The notes under the pieces: model-generated
What the model saw: only the letters and a program-made list of their open reading frames with translations
Database searches by the model: none
What the model was told of the DNA's origin: nothing
Part shown: piece by piece, positions 41,642 to 54,848 of the stretch
Numbering within the stretch: position 1 is the stretch's first letter
How the letters are laid out: every line of letters begins with the position of its first letter
Made by a program: the position numbers and the translations under genes
Origin: Lichenostomus cassidix
Lineage: Eukaryota > Chordata > Aves > Passeriformes > Meliphagidae
Reading direction: 5' to 3'
Assembly (NCBI GenBank): GCA_008360975.2
Contig: CM039210.1
Coordinates: forward strand, 5,272,293 to 5,336,292
Length of the DNA: 64,000 bases

Positions 41642-43136
41642 GAAAACAGATTATCCAATATGTGGATGATCTTTTATTATCAGGGGAAGTGGAAACTGAA
41701 GTTAGGGAAGCTACCATAGGGCTTTTGAATTTTCTTGGGGAAAGGGGATTAAGAGTGTCAAAAGGGAAATTGCAGTTTGTAGAATCAGAAGTCAAATATC
41801 TTGGACACCTGATAAGTAAAGGCAGCTGAAAGCTAAATCCTGAGAGGATTTCAGGGATTTTATCTCTCCCCCCTCCTTCTTCAAAGAAGGAAGTAAGAAG
41901 ACTATTTGGATTATTGGGATACTGTAGATTATGGATTGAAAGATATACTCAAGCAGTAAAATTTTTATATGAGAAATTGGCAGGAGGAGACCATATAGAG
42001 TGGACTAAGGAAGATGACAATAAATTAGAAGAATTGAAGTCTAAGCTGGCTTCAGTACCAGCTTTGAGTTTACCTTCATTGGAAGAACCCTTTTACCTGT
42101 ATGTGAATGTGGAAGGTGGAGTGGCTCATGGAGTTTTAGTCCAAGAATGGGGGGGAGTAAAAAGGCCGGTGGCCTTTTTATCTAAATTACTAGACCCAGT
42201 AAGTCATGGCTGGCCAGTGTGTATTCAAGCTATAGCGGCAACTGCAATTTTAGTAGAAGAGAGCCATAAACTGACTTTTGGAAGTAAGCTCATTGTGGGT
42301 ACCCCTCATGCAGTTCGAAATATATTAAATCAAAAAGCTGAAAAGTGGTTAACAGATTCCAGAATATTAAAATATGAAGCAATTCTAATAAATGGTAATG
42401 ACCTGACACTAAAAATAAACAAGAGTTTGAATCTAGCTCAATTTTTATATGGAGAACCAAAAGATAATTTAACACATAATTGTTTAGAAATTATACAATA
42501 TCAAACTAAGATTCCGGAAGACTTAGTAGAACAGGCCCTCCTAGAAGGAGAAAAAATATTTGTGGATGGGTCATCTAGATGCATTCAAGGAAAAAGAGTG
42601 TCAGGATATGCCCTGGTTGATGGGAGGAATATGCAAACTATCGAAAAAGGGAAATTACCTTCAAATTGGTCAGCTCAGTCTTGTGAGTTATATGCTCTGA
42701 AAAGGGCATTGGAATATTTGGCAATAAAAAAAAAAAAGGACCATATATACTGATTCAAAGTATGCCTTTGGAGTAGTACACACTTTTGGAAAAATTTGGG
42801 AAGAAAGGGGGTTATTGAATTTAAAAAGAAAGGGACTGATACATGGAGGACTTATTTTAGAGGTTTTAGAGGCATTAAAATTACCTGAAGAAATAGCTAT
42901 AGTGCATGTCAAGGGACACCAAAGGGGAATGACCCCAGAAATGAGAGGGAATAATTTAGCAGATCAAGAAGCTAAAGATGCAGCAGAACATGGGACGGAA
43001 AGGGTTATGTTAATTTTGACCCAAGACAAGGAAGAATTGGCAATTCCAAAGTTTAATGAAGCAGAAGAGAAAGAGTTAAGTAAAACAGGGGGAAACAAGA
43101 TCAGTCTGGGAAGTGGAGGCTTTCTGATGGGAGGCA
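41642..43136 (+). pseudogene. ERV1 RT palm to RNase H (mirror copy)
   Basis: Mirror of 33289-34783: YVDD box near 41662, frame 41914-42753, A-run slip near 42726, frame 42815-43156. Confidence 0.9.
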
Positions 43137-43137
43137 G

Positions 43138-43661
43138 TTGCTTAATAAGCCACTAACTAGAAAAATATTAGAAAATATGCATCAGAAGACTCATTGGGGT
43201 ACTCAGGCATTATGTGATAATTTTTTAAGGAATTATGGATGTATTGGGATCTTTGGAGTGGCAAAACAAGTAACTGAAAAATGCATATCTTGCCAGAAAG
43301 TAAATAAAAAAGTAATGAGAAAAACAACCCCAGGGGGTCATGAATTAGCTCTGAGACCATTCCAGAGTATCCAAGTAGACTTTACTGAACTTCCCCAAGT
43401 ACAGAGGTGGAAGTTTCTATTGGTAATAATAGACCATTTGACTCATTGGGTAGAAGCAGTCCCTACTGTCAGAGCTACAGCTAATGTAGTATGTAAAACC
43501 CTTATGGAACAAATTATTCCCAGGTATGGAATGGTTAATAGAAAAGACTCAGATAGGGGAACACATTTTACATCAAGAGTATTACAGCAGATAACTCAAG
43601 CCTTGGGAACAAAATGGGAATTACATATCCCGTGGCATCCACAGAGTTCAGGTAGGGTAGA
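43138..43661 (+). pseudogene. ERV1 integrase proximal part (mirror copy)
   Basis: Mirror of 32764-33287, split by the same provirus. Confidence 0.9.
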
Positions 43662-44234
43662 TGTCGCTGTTTAACCGATAGCGGAGTGCAGAATTCCAAG
43701 TCCTTTGAGAGTGCTCAAAGACTACTTTATTAAATAATTAACAGATTTATATACATGCGAGAATGCTATTTGGATTGCCCAACAATCATCCACCCCCCAG
43801 GGATTGATTGGCCCAGGCGTTTTAGCGCCTGTGTCCAAAAGCTGCTTTCAATAACATGAAACTTTATTTAGAAAACATAGAAGAAGAGAAAAATTCCTGT
43901 GGGAAAGGATCTGTGCTGCCACAGCTCTCCCTTTTTTGTTTAAGAACCAGAAGGCATTGCTTGTGAATCTCTGTGAATTCAGCATGAAGGATCTGTTTGG
44001 TAGTGGCCAGTTACCAAACAGAGCCTAGATGAAAAACCGATAAGGGGTCTGCCCGGCCGTGGCCAGCCACCGAACAGAGCCCAAAACAGATGCTGATTTA
44101 GGGTGAACAGAAAGACTCTCCAGCATTACCTTGGGTAATGCATCTATAAACTTAATTCTATATTACAATTCTATAAATCAGTTAAAACATGTTTTCAAAG
44201 TCCTTGCTTTCTGACTCCATAAAAACCTTAAATT

Positions 44235-45313
44235 TCAGTCTCTGCTTGTGGAAGGACCGTCTTCTTGATGGTTGGTGTCCTGGCCATCATCAGAAGGATC
44301 ACTTGGCTGGTGTTCTGCATTCTGGTTATCATTTTGAGGTTGCTGGTTCCATCTCTGGAGCCGCAGGTCAGGGCGGACACATTTTGCAAGCAGCCATCGT
44401 ACCCCAGTATCTGTGGAAACGCAGGCATACCCGTGACCCCAAGCAATAAGCTCATGCGTGCCTTCCCAGGTGTTAGTAAGTAGGTTCCATACCCATACCT
44501 TCACCCGGGGCAAGCGCAACTCACCTGACGACTGCAATGAGAGAAAATGGTTCAAAATCACAGGATTATTCGAATTCGGTGGCACTGTAAGGTGATTGAT
44601 TGTGTACAAAGCTTTTTCCAATTGACTCTGTGGTGTTTCCCCATGCATTCCCCCTTTTTGTCTTTCCAAAACACGCTTCAGAGTACAGTGAGCGTGTTCA
44701 ACAATGGCTTGGCCAGTAGGAGAATGCGGAATACTGAATTTATGGTCTACACCCCATAAGTGTAAGAACTGCCGCGTCTTCTGCGAGGCGTAGGCAGGAC
44801 CTTTATTGGTTTTCACAGTAGATGGCATGCCCAGGACCGAGAAGGCTAATTTCCAATGGGCAATGGCATCAAGTCTTCAGTATGAGCAGTTGCCCACATA
44901 GCTGAGGAGAAAGTGTCAATAGACACATGCACACACTTGAATCGGCCAAATTCAGGGATGTGTGTCACATCCGTCTGCCAGAGCTGCAAGGCCTTTAGGC
45001 CTCTGGGGTTTACCCCTGGTGGCAGAGGTGCAGTGAGTCCGTGGCAATCAGCACAAGTATTGACAATGTCATGAGCCTCAGTTGGCGTCAATTGAAACTG
45101 TTTCTGTAGGGTATGTGCACTCTGATGAAAGAAATTGTGCAATACCTTGGCTTGTGCAATTTTGTCAGGCTGAGGTGCCACCCATGCAGGGTTGGCTAAC
45201 ATGTCAGCCCTGGCATTGCCTTCTGTTATAAAACCTGGAATTTGGTGTGGCTTCGAATGTGCAGTATATAATGTGGATGCACTCGAACTTGAATTGCCTT
45301 CCACAACGTTCAC
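44235..45313 (-). pseudogene. Provirus integrase (mirror copy)
   Basis: Frames 44846-45313 and 44235-44828; mirror of 31112-32190, second catalytic residue Asn. Confidence 0.88.
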
Positions 45314-46896
45314 AATAGCAAAAGCAGAGCCGCATTATTGACTTCCTTTAGAAGTCAGCAATCCAAACATTTGATTATATCCGCTACATAAGCAGAGTCA
45401 GTGACCAAATTCAAAGGCACCTGAGAGAACCGCTGAAAAGCCATGGCAACTGCCTTCAATTCAACCAACTGAGCAGAGCCTGACTTGTAGCTTTTCAGCA
45501 CTTGCCACTCAGATCCCTCCTTCCAGGTGACAATGGCCTTTCCTGTTTTCCCAGAACCATCCGTGAAGACGGTGGGTCCATGAACTGGCATTTGACTGTT
45601 CTTTAGCCACAACGTAAGACTGATTGTATTTACCAGCTGCAGCAATTTGTGACTGGGCAGATGGTAAGCAATCTGCCCTGAGAAATTTTGCAGTGCACTT
45701 TGCAAAGGAGTGCTATTAGCAAGGCTCCATTCAGAGCTGTCCCGTGATACCGGAACAACAATCATTGCAGGTTCTGCTGCCATCAATTGTAAACACCGAT
45801 AATGGCATTTGATTATCAAGCAAGCTATCAATTCGAACAATGTGGGTGCTGTCTTTTTTGGCTGATGGGGCAAAAAGACCCATTCCAGGACATGCAAAGG
45901 GTCATCCCATTGTTTGTTCCACTGGCCAATGATACCTGTAGGATGGAGGTCTGGAGCAGTAATGAAAACAGTGATATCAGTAGAGGGATCTACTCGATAA
46001 ACCTAATGAGCAGAAACAGCTTGCTGCACCTCATTCAGCACTCGTCGCGCCTCAGGAGTCAATTTCCAAGGTGAGTTTAGATCAGAGTCCCCCTTTAAAA
46101 TTTTAAAAAGCGGGGAAAGTTGTGCATTGGTTAGTCCCAAATACAGACGTAACCAGTTGATGATGCCTACCAATTTTTGGGCGTCATTCAGAGTCTTAAT
46201 AGAGTCTGAAAACTGCACCTCTTGATGTTGTATGGTTTGATCCAAGATTTTGACTCCCAAATATTTCCAAGGAGGCTGCTGGTGAACTTTTTCTAGAGCC
46301 ATTTGCAACCCATAGGAATGCAAGGCATCGAGCAGTTGAGGCTGTAACCTCTGCAACTCATCCTGGGTGGATGTTGCCACCAGGATATCATCCATATAAT
46401 GGTAGCAGAGTGCCTCGGGAAACTGCTCACGGATTCCGGACAAGGCCTGAGCGACATACCATTGACAGATAGTTGGGCTATTTTTCATGCCCTGAGGTAA
46501 CACTTTCCATTGAAATCTCTTTACAGGCTCTGCATTGTTAATTGCAGGCACAGTAAAGGCAAATTTTGGTCTGTCATTGGGGTGCAAAGGGATTGTGAAA
46601 AAATAATCCTTCAAATCAATGATCAAGATTTCCCACCCTGTGGGAATCATCGTAGGTGAGGGCATGCCAGGCTGTATGCTCCCCATACTTTCCATCACTG
46701 CATTAACTTTTCGGAGATCTTGCAACAGTCTCCATTTCCCCAATTTTTTCTTAATTACGAAAATGGGGGTGTTCTAGGGACTAGTAGAATGCTCAATGTG
46801 TCCCTGTTGCAGTTGCTCCTGAACCAGCTGACAAAGGGCAACTAATTTGTCTTTTGGCAGGGGCCACTGTGGTTCCCATATGGGTGTTTTGGTCAG
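45165..46896 (-). pseudogene. Provirus RT and RNase H (mirror copy)
   Basis: Mirror of 29529-31260: YMDD-bearing frame 46003-46743, RNase H frame 45355-45897. Confidence 0.88.
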
Positions 46897-47568
46897 TCAT
46901 CGCAGAGGTAGCATTGAATATGGTGCGCCCTTGCACACAGTGACCCCTATTAAAAATTTGTCGTGATTCGCGCCCCCCCAAGCTGTCAACACATCCTGTC
47001 CCCAGAGGTTAATTGGAGCCGAAGTGACAAAGGGCCGGATTGAGGCCATGTGTCCCTCTGGGTCCTTCACCAACACAGGTCGCTTACTCAGTCGGCTCTG
47101 TGTGGTTCCTCCCAGCCCCACGATAGCTGATCCCGCAGGGGATAAAGGCCATGAAGAAGGCCATGAAGTGGAGGAAAGAATCGTTGCATCGGCACCCATA
47201 TCAATCAAACCTTGGATCCGAATTCGGTGCAGATGCGCTTTTGGCATGATGAGGGTACATGTCATCTGTGGTCTCTGATTAGAGATGGCAGCAGGCCAGT
47301 AGATCCGCAGAAGTCCTGGCAGTTCAGTGCTGTTACCTCGGCGAACTTGCTGGTCTACCCTGGGAACAGAAGACTCAAAAGGCAACAATTGGGCAATGTG
47401 AGTCTTTTCAGGGATGGTGACGGGGGGATCTGATGTGGAAACCATAGCATGAATCTGGCCTGTAAAGTCAGCATCTATAACATCTGGAAGAACAAGGATC
47501 CCTTGGCTGGTGGCCTCAGGCCCTCCCACAAGCAGTGCACTGAATCCCTGATCTAGGGGCCCATGCAC
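46897..47568 (-). pseudogene. Provirus dUTPase-protease (mirror copy)
   Basis: Mirror of 28857-29528 with the altered active site LIDMGAD. Confidence 0.85.
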
Positions 47569-47600
47569 ATCCTAGGGAACCCTATGGGCATCACCAGATT

Positions 47601-50328
47601 CTAAGACGACTGTTGCTGCGGTGTAGGCGTCGACTCAGGCTGAGCCTTGGGTGCCGTCTCCACATTGACTGGATAGGCCTGTGCCGCCACCCCGTTCTGG
47701 GGGAATGGTTGTGATGGGGGGAAAATCCCCCTTTTTGCACCCCTTTTCACGTTTCCTGACAGGGGTTGACCATCTACATGGTACTGAGACCTGCAATAGT
47801 CTGAACAGTGACCTGGCCTACCACACCTCATACATTGAGGAGTCTTGGTCCCTGAATTTCCCTTCTGCTTTGATTTGACTCGTTACCGTTTGTTCCCAGC
47901 TTTGGGCTGTTTTTGTCCCTGATCAGGGGGTTCCCGACCAGGCGGTAGAAGTGCAGCCAAGGCGGATTTCCTTGGGCTGTCTGCCTGCACCTTAGAGCAA
48001 GCTTCTACCATGTCTGTGACTGAAGGTTCCCCTGGTAGGGCATTTATGATCCTTCTACACTCGTTGTTGGCATTGTCTCTTGCCAACTGCTTGCACAATA
48101 TCTGTCTCAATGTATCATCTTCCACCTGCTTTTCCAAGGCTGCTGCTAGCTTCTCTACAAGGGTCAGGAAAAGCTCAGATTGCCCCTGATGTATTTTTGA
48201 ATACCGTGTTTGTGGGGCAATCATCTCCATAGTTTTTGTAATGGCTCCCATACCGAGCCTTTGGGCTTGCTCCAGAATCCAAGGATCCCAAGTAGTTTGG
48301 ATGTTGGGGTTAGTGAAATGTCTTTTCCCCATAAGGACATCAACCCCAATCGTGCACCTAGGGTCCTCAGGAGGCAATTGCATATTCTGTCTCACCTGTT
48401 TTCCAGCCATCATTCTCCAATTGTTCTCAAAAACTGCATATTGCACGGGGTGAAACAAGACTTGAGCCAAATACGCAATATCAAAATGGAGCAAGCAGAT
48501 CACTATTTATCACTCTAATAATTTGCATAACATGTGGAGAAGAGAGGCCATATTCCGCTATCTCTGAATAAAGATCGTTTATCACTTTCCATGCAGTGAC
48601 ATCATGCCTGCTTTGCTCATTCGAATTCGGGTCAGGCACAAACACAGGAAAAGCCTGGATGTCTCCTTGCAGGAAGCTAGCATCACTTTGATCTGCCGTA
48701 GCAGCCAACGGGTCCCCTTCATGGTTCTCCCATTGTTTTGGCAGCCCTAATTTCTCTATAAGTTCATATTGTCCTGCATCCAGCGCGCCCTGCTTTACTG
48801 ATTCCCAGATACGCAAGGAGTTCCATGGGCGTAATGGCTCCACGCCGTCCTGGCGTTTCCAAGGGTTTGCTCAGAAGCAAGTGCTTCTTTCGCCACCCTG
48901 CCAGTGCAAGCTTTCGCCCAGGAGGAAGCATCCCGTCTAAGTCGCTGTCTGAATCGTCAGAGTAGGACTTGCTATCTGCAAGCCCTATCACAAATGACAG
49001 GGTCTGGCCTGACGCAGTTCATGTGCCGAGAAATGGCACAGTGGTGGGGTTCGGGGAAGGGCAAGATGATGGCGGCGATACTTGCGGGTCATCGGGCTTC
49101 CCCACCAAATTCACTGGCACAGCATCAGTAAAAATCGCTTGCTGCATCGGCATAAAGCGGCTGGACCAGCGCACTGTGCTGAGGCTGCGTCTGCCACCAG
49201 AACCGTCAGAGGGACCGACACGTCCCATCTTTGTCCCGGATCCCTCCGTACCCCAGCCGCCATTTCCGCTGTCCCCACGGCATGGAGCCCAGACACCTTC
49301 CGAGGTCTTGGGACAGGCACTTCCGTCCCGGTCCAGCCTGCGTGCTGGAAGCCCAGGGAGCAGATGTCTACCAGATCTCGGCGGAATCCGGCCAGTTCGA
49401 CAAATAAATCCATTAAAAGCCGAGACGAAGGGGACAAATCTGGCGGACACCCAAAATCCTGCATACCTGGTCTGTGGGGGGTCTGCGCTGGCAGCGCCTC
49501 AGTCACCATGTCGATCAAGTCATGTTGGGTGGTAGCACCCTCTGCCGGAGATTTTCCTTCTGGTTCCCACATGGCCTGCGTCTTTTGCACAGTCCGCGCA
49601 GCAGCCTGGATTTCCGAGTCCACCGGTGGGATGGACGGAACCGGGGTCTGTTGCTGCCCTGGCCGTGTTGCGGCAAGGCATGCAGCTTCTGCACTCTCAG
49701 TTCCTGCACCCGGGGCAGTCCGCGCTGTTGCTGGGAGCTGCGGCGGCCGCCCCGGTGGAGGGGGAGGGGCCACGCCATTTCGCAGGGGCAGAGGCGGCGG
49801 AACGCTCACCATCGCCACCGTCCCGTGGTGCCCTCGATCCCCCTCTCTCTTCAGCATCTCCACTAGCTGATCATTTGGATGAGGGTAGGTGGGTAATATA
49901 AAATCATTTGGAGTGTTATACTTGTGCTTTTGGGACCCATCCGCTACTGTGGGGTCGGTCCAGGGTGGGGGTTTCTCAATGCAGTCCTTGTCAATGGAAA
50001 ACAAGGAGTCAAGACAGAGAGAAGCATTAAGTCCTGCAGTGTAAAATTCCTGTCCCCTTAATGTGTCCCATACCAATCACCATGTTCAATGCAAGCAAAT
50101 GGTTTTCTCGTCTCCAAATACCATTTCTTTCCACAGTTCCCTCCCAACCTTCAGCCAGAGGACACAGTCCACATCTGTCTCCCACACTTCGGGGACCCCG
50201 TGTTCCATAGCCCAGTCCATGAGCATTCTGGTCAGGTGCTGTTTCCACTTGACAATTGGATCACACTAGGGATCCTCCAAAAAGGATCGCAAAAGGCCGT
50301 CTTTTGGCATTGGGGGATCCATCTCCAT
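47601..50328 (-). pseudogene. Provirus gag (mirror copy)
   Basis: Mirror of 26097-28824. Nucleocapsid 47601-47831, capsid frames 47883-48503 and 48481-48843, matrix/Pro-rich frame 49111-50076. Confidence 0.8.
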
Positions 50329-50692
50329 CCCATAACCCAAGCCGCACCGCACGGCAGGCGGGGGGGGAGAGTGCTGGTGTACCTTTTCTGATGTGTGTAG
50401 CATGCGTCGGTGGTCACCAGATGTCGCTGTTTGACCGAGAGTGGAGTGAAGAATTCCGAGTCCTCCGAGAGTGCTCAAAGACTACTTTATTAAATAATTA
50501 ACAGATTTATATACATGCGAGAATGCTATTCAGATTGGCCAACAATCATCCACCCCCCAGGGATTGATTGGCCCAGGCGTTTTAGCGCCTGTGTCCAAAA
50601 GCCGCTTTCAATAACATGAAACTTTATCTTTATTTAGAAAACATAGAAGAAGAAGAGAAAAATTCCCATGGGAAAGGATCTGTGCTGCCACA

Positions 50693-51010
50693 GGTAGAAA
50701 GAATGAACCAGACTTTAAAAAGAACTTTAACAAAACTGATGATTGAAACACAAATGTCCTGGGTAAAATGTTTACCCTTGGCTCTGTTGAGAATCCGAAC
50801 ACAACCCAGGTCAGACCTGGGAGTGTCCCCTTATGAGATGATGTTTGGGCTACCCTTTCTGACCACCCAACATGAAACGGCTACTTATGAAATGGGAGAA
50901 ATAAGTATTAGAAATATATCACCACAATTGCAAAAACACTTGAAAATTTGAGGTTTAAAGGGATAATCCCTCAAACCACACCCTTAGAATTTAAAATCCA
51001 TAATATCCAT
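50693..51010 (+). pseudogene. ERV1 integrase distal core (mirror copy)
   Basis: Mirror of 25415-25732. Confidence 0.88.
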
Positions 51011-51533
51011 TGTCCTAGGTTGCAATATAGATGTAGTTAAGTATTCTATTACCACCAGCTGTGGGCCGTTAGCTGCTATCACCTGCTAATGACCCACTCC
51101 GGATGACAGGCAATGGGCCATCCGTTAGCTGTTACCAGCTGCTAATGACTCACCCCGCATGACAGGCAATGGGCCATCAGGGACCCACCGTGTGACTCAT
51201 GGACTTATCTCATCCCATTGTGGGATGCTCTGCCCAGGAGGGAGGAACCAGGTGTTCCCACCTGGATATAACCTGGCCCTGGAACTGCCTGAGCTAGCCC
51301 TGTCTACTGGGTTCCCAGAGGACCAGAGCTACCACTGGATCTTCAGCTGGAGACTAGACCTTCACAGGATCACCGCTTCAACTGGACTACTTCAGTTGGA
51401 CTGCTACTACCACCCTAACAGGGTGTTAGGTTGTATCTGACTTTGTCAGTGCTTTTTCCTTGTATTATTTCACTTATTTTTAATTTCAATCTTGACTTGT
51501 GATCTCCCACTAGTTTGTTTTCAAACCAAGACA
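51011..51533 (+). mobile_element. TGTCCTAGG-family solo LTR (mirror copy)
   Basis: Mirror of 24892-25414, including the internal ~60-bp duplication. Confidence 0.85.
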
Positions 51534-51786
51534 CCATCCAGGGGAATGGGTGCTGGTAAAAACATGGAAAGAGCAATCTTTAACTCCACAATGGGAAGGT
51601 CCTTTTCAGGTACTACTGACAACTGAGGCAGTGGTCCGGACCAGAGAAAGAGGGTGGATCCACGCCAGCAGGATCAAAGGACCTGTGGAGGGACCTAAGG
51701 AGTGGACTATAACCTCTAAGCCGGGTGATACCAAGTTGACTCTTAAGCAAGGACTGGGTGGTAATGAACTGGGAAGACCCAAATGA
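51534..51786 (+). pseudogene. ERV1 integrase C-terminal domain (mirror copy)
   Basis: Mirror of 24639-24891. Confidence 0.8.
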
Positions 51787-52321
51787 TCCAGAGAATGTAC
51801 TGAGGCTCACACCAAACTGGGAAGTGAGACCAAGTTTATATCAGTGGTTCCAAGTGCCACCTGGACAAGTTTTGAGGAGCCTCCGATACCCCCCTTGGGG
51901 AGAAATACTTCCACCTCAAACTGGAGGTTCAGGACTGTTTCGGGCAGAGGGTCCTCATGTTTTTGCTTTAGCCTGTGACTTGTATAAAGAAGAGATATTA
52001 CAACCTCCATCAGTACCATACCATATACCCTGTTTGAAACATCCCCATACTGGACATGCTAGCTGGGTTAAATGCAAATGCATAAGATGTGGGAAAAATT
52101 GGTATTGTAGTTCACAAAAACGTCAACCTTGTTGTAGAAAGTGCCGGGTACCAGATTTATTTCCTGCCCAAGCAGAACTAAAAAGGACTGAAATAATAAC
52201 TTTTCTCTTTGGATGGGAATTACTAGTACCTGTTGAGTGGGAGGTGCCTGAGGAACAGTGGGAAACTACAATGAAAAAGCGTCAAAAGCAATTTGCCTGG
52301 AAAATAGCAAAAAGGAAGTGA
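51758..52321 (+). CDS. 187-codon cysteine-rich ORF (mirror copy, unknown)
   Basis: Identical to 24104-24667; same position between integrase and env. Confidence 0.55.
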   Translation: MVMNWEDPNDPENVLRLTPNWEVRPSLYQWFQVPPGQVLRSLRYPPWGEILPPQTGGSGLFRAEGPHVFALACDLYKEEILQPPSVPYHIPCLKHPHTGHASWVKCKCIRCGKNWYCSSQKRQPCCRKCRVPDLFPAQAELKRTEIITFLFGWELLVPVEWEVPEEQWETTMKKRQKQFAWKIAKRK

Positions 52322-52390
52322 CGAGGAGATAGAGGGCAAGACCAGGATTGGCCACTGTACTCGCCACCGAGGAGATCATATACACCTGCT

Positions 52391-54210
52391 ATGGGTAGCA
52401 ACCCCATAGGCATGGGAGGTGAGGGAATAAGCCATATCGGACCTCTATTTTTCCTTCTATTGTCACTCATTTTTTGTCTCTTCCCTTCTGGGATGCCAGC
52501 ACAATCATGTCGCAAGTGCTACCGAATGCTTTACATGGAAAGAACCCAAGGTTCCTTTCTTATTACTCACACCCACGTCAACAGCCGCTGTTATAACCCA
52601 TCCAAACTAGGTACCTGTATGCAAAATGGGAAAAAATTTTGGATTGCAGAGAATTTAGAAATGAGTGGTAATAGGTTGGGAAGTGAATGTCCAAAGGGGG
52701 AAAGGTGGGTTTGTTTTACATTCGCTCTTAAGGGTAGAGTTCAGGACTTGGTAAAAGAACAAATAGTAAGCAAGAAGGCGAAGCCAGCACAGCAGTCCAA
52801 CTCTGTATCAGCTCCACGTCAGGATCTGTATATGAAACTCGGGCAACAACTAGAAAAAGAGGTAGATATCTCAAGATTTGGGAAAAACCTGTTTGTGGAA
52901 TTGGGGGAGAGGATAAGTAAGGAACTAAACATAACCAACTGTTGGGTTTGTGGAGGGGCTTTAATGACAGAGGAATGGCCATGGAAAGGAAGCAGTTTAG
53001 GCCCCGTTGAACTCTTTAAGTGGAATCGGACAAATATCAAAGGGGAAAACCGAGCAGAAGGGTGGATCTTGAGTTCAACAGTGATAGGAGAAGAATGTTT
53101 CTGGCTCTCAGGGAAAAATTTTCTTCACAAAGTAGGAAATAATCCCTGTAAGAGGTATAAAGTTAGTAATGGAACTTTTACATGGTAGATCCCAGAGGAA
53201 CCAACTCTGTATTGGGCCCAGAAAAAAACAAAAGGGAAAAATTGTAAGTATAATAATGAAATCAGACTGTTTCAATGTAATGATACAGGCAAGAATCCTT
53301 ATTTTGGGATCCCAGAAATATCCAAATTCTGGGAGAACATATATCAACAGAGAAATGATTATTGGAAAGCACCAGATGGCTTATTTTGGATATGTGGGAA
53401 AAGAGCATACCCAAAACTCCCCCCTCGGTGGGAAGGGAGTTGTACTCTGGGGATCATACAGCCAGGATTTTTCCTCTTACCAGGACCAGATGGAGATCAA
53501 CTAGGAGTACCAGTTTATGAGGATCTAAAAAGAAATAAAAGAACAGTTATTGGTGGATTTCAAAAATGGGGAGAGGAGGAATGGCCCCCTGAACACATAC
53601 TGGAAACATATGGGCCAGCCTCCTGGGCACAAGATGGGAGTTGGGGATATCGCACCCCAATCTATATGCTGAATCGTATCATAAGACTCCAAGTAGTCGT
53701 AGAAATAATAACGAACAAAACTGCCCTGGCATTGGAGTTGATATCAGATCAACAAAGGCAAACAAGAGCTGCAGTTTATCAGAATAGGTTGGCTTTAGAC
53801 TATTTATTAGCTGAAGAAGGGGGTGTCTGTGGAAAATTTAATACATCAGATTGTTGTTTAAAAATAGATGATCATGAGATGCCGTCCTAGATATAGCCAA
53901 GGATATCAGAAGAATAGCCCACGTACCGGTACAAAAATGGGAATCGATGCTAAAACCTAACTGGTAGGATAATGCATTGGGAGTAGAATGGTGGAAAAAG
54001 CTAGGCTTCTTCCTTTTAAGCACAGCAGCTGGTTTGATATTTCTTCCTTGCCTGATCCCCTGTTTTATTCAGCTAATCACCAGTGTAGTCCAAGGTATGC
54101 AAGTAGTTACTATGCCTGTGGACCCAAAATTGGCTACATCTGGAATGGCAAAAAAGATCATGGTGTTAAAGAAACAAAATAATAAGACCCCTTTGAGGAA
54201 GCAAAGTTAA
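52391..54210 (+). pseudogene. ERV1 env (mirror copy)
   Basis: Mirror of 22215-24034: surface frame 52391-53188, transmembrane ectodomain frame 53666-53890, anchor frame 53977-54210. Confidence 0.8.
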
Positions 54211-54302
54211 TTTGTGAGAGAAATGAGCAAATGGTGGAGATAAAAAACCAAGAATTACTGCGCAAGCCAAATGATTTGTAAAAAAAAAAAGAGGAGGAAT
54301 TT

Positions 54303-54848
54303 TGATAAATACATATCATGTTGGCTTTTTGCAAATATTACAATGGATACTATGTGTATTGTTTTAATTCTTTTCTTATAGAGGTAGCCTGGTTGTGAAA
54401 AATTGCTGTGTAATGATGACTAAGGTCTTTCTTTCTAGTGCTAGCTGAGTTTAATAGTAGTAAAATAGCTGTTATAGTTTTATTAGAATGCTTGAACTGC
54501 CTGCTTGAACTGGATAACATCCCACGAACGTACCCTGCCTCTGACACTTCAACTATCAGCACCTGTCGCCTGCAGAAACCACAATCTGGGAGTGATAACA
54601 GAGTCAATGAAAGATGACTGCGCATGTTCCGAGGAGGCGGATCAGTTCCCAGAACATGCAAAATAGTTTGGAGGAAAATATGAATATGCATAACTGTTTA
54701 TGAATATGCATTAGGCTGAAGAGTATGTAAAGGATGTCTCTGTCCATACCAGGTGTGCTTTTTTGGCTGAATGCCAAAGCACCCAGCACTGACCATTTGC
54801 TTTTATCTGTCCCCTATTGTCTTTTATTAAGCCTTTTTAATCGTAACA
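54303..54848 (+). mobile_element. ERV1 3' LTR (mirror copy)
   Basis: Mirror of 21577-22122; purine tract at about 54281-54302. Confidence 0.65.

Larger units (their letters stand above)
43662..50692 (-). mobile_element. Env-less betaretrovirus-like provirus (mirror copy)
   Basis: Mirror of 25733-32763. 5' LTR 50422-50692, 3' LTR 43662-43923. It carries the same stops, the same protease Thr-to-Met and integrase Asp-to-Asn changes, and the same LTR-LTR differences, so both copies descend from one insertion event. Confidence 0.95.
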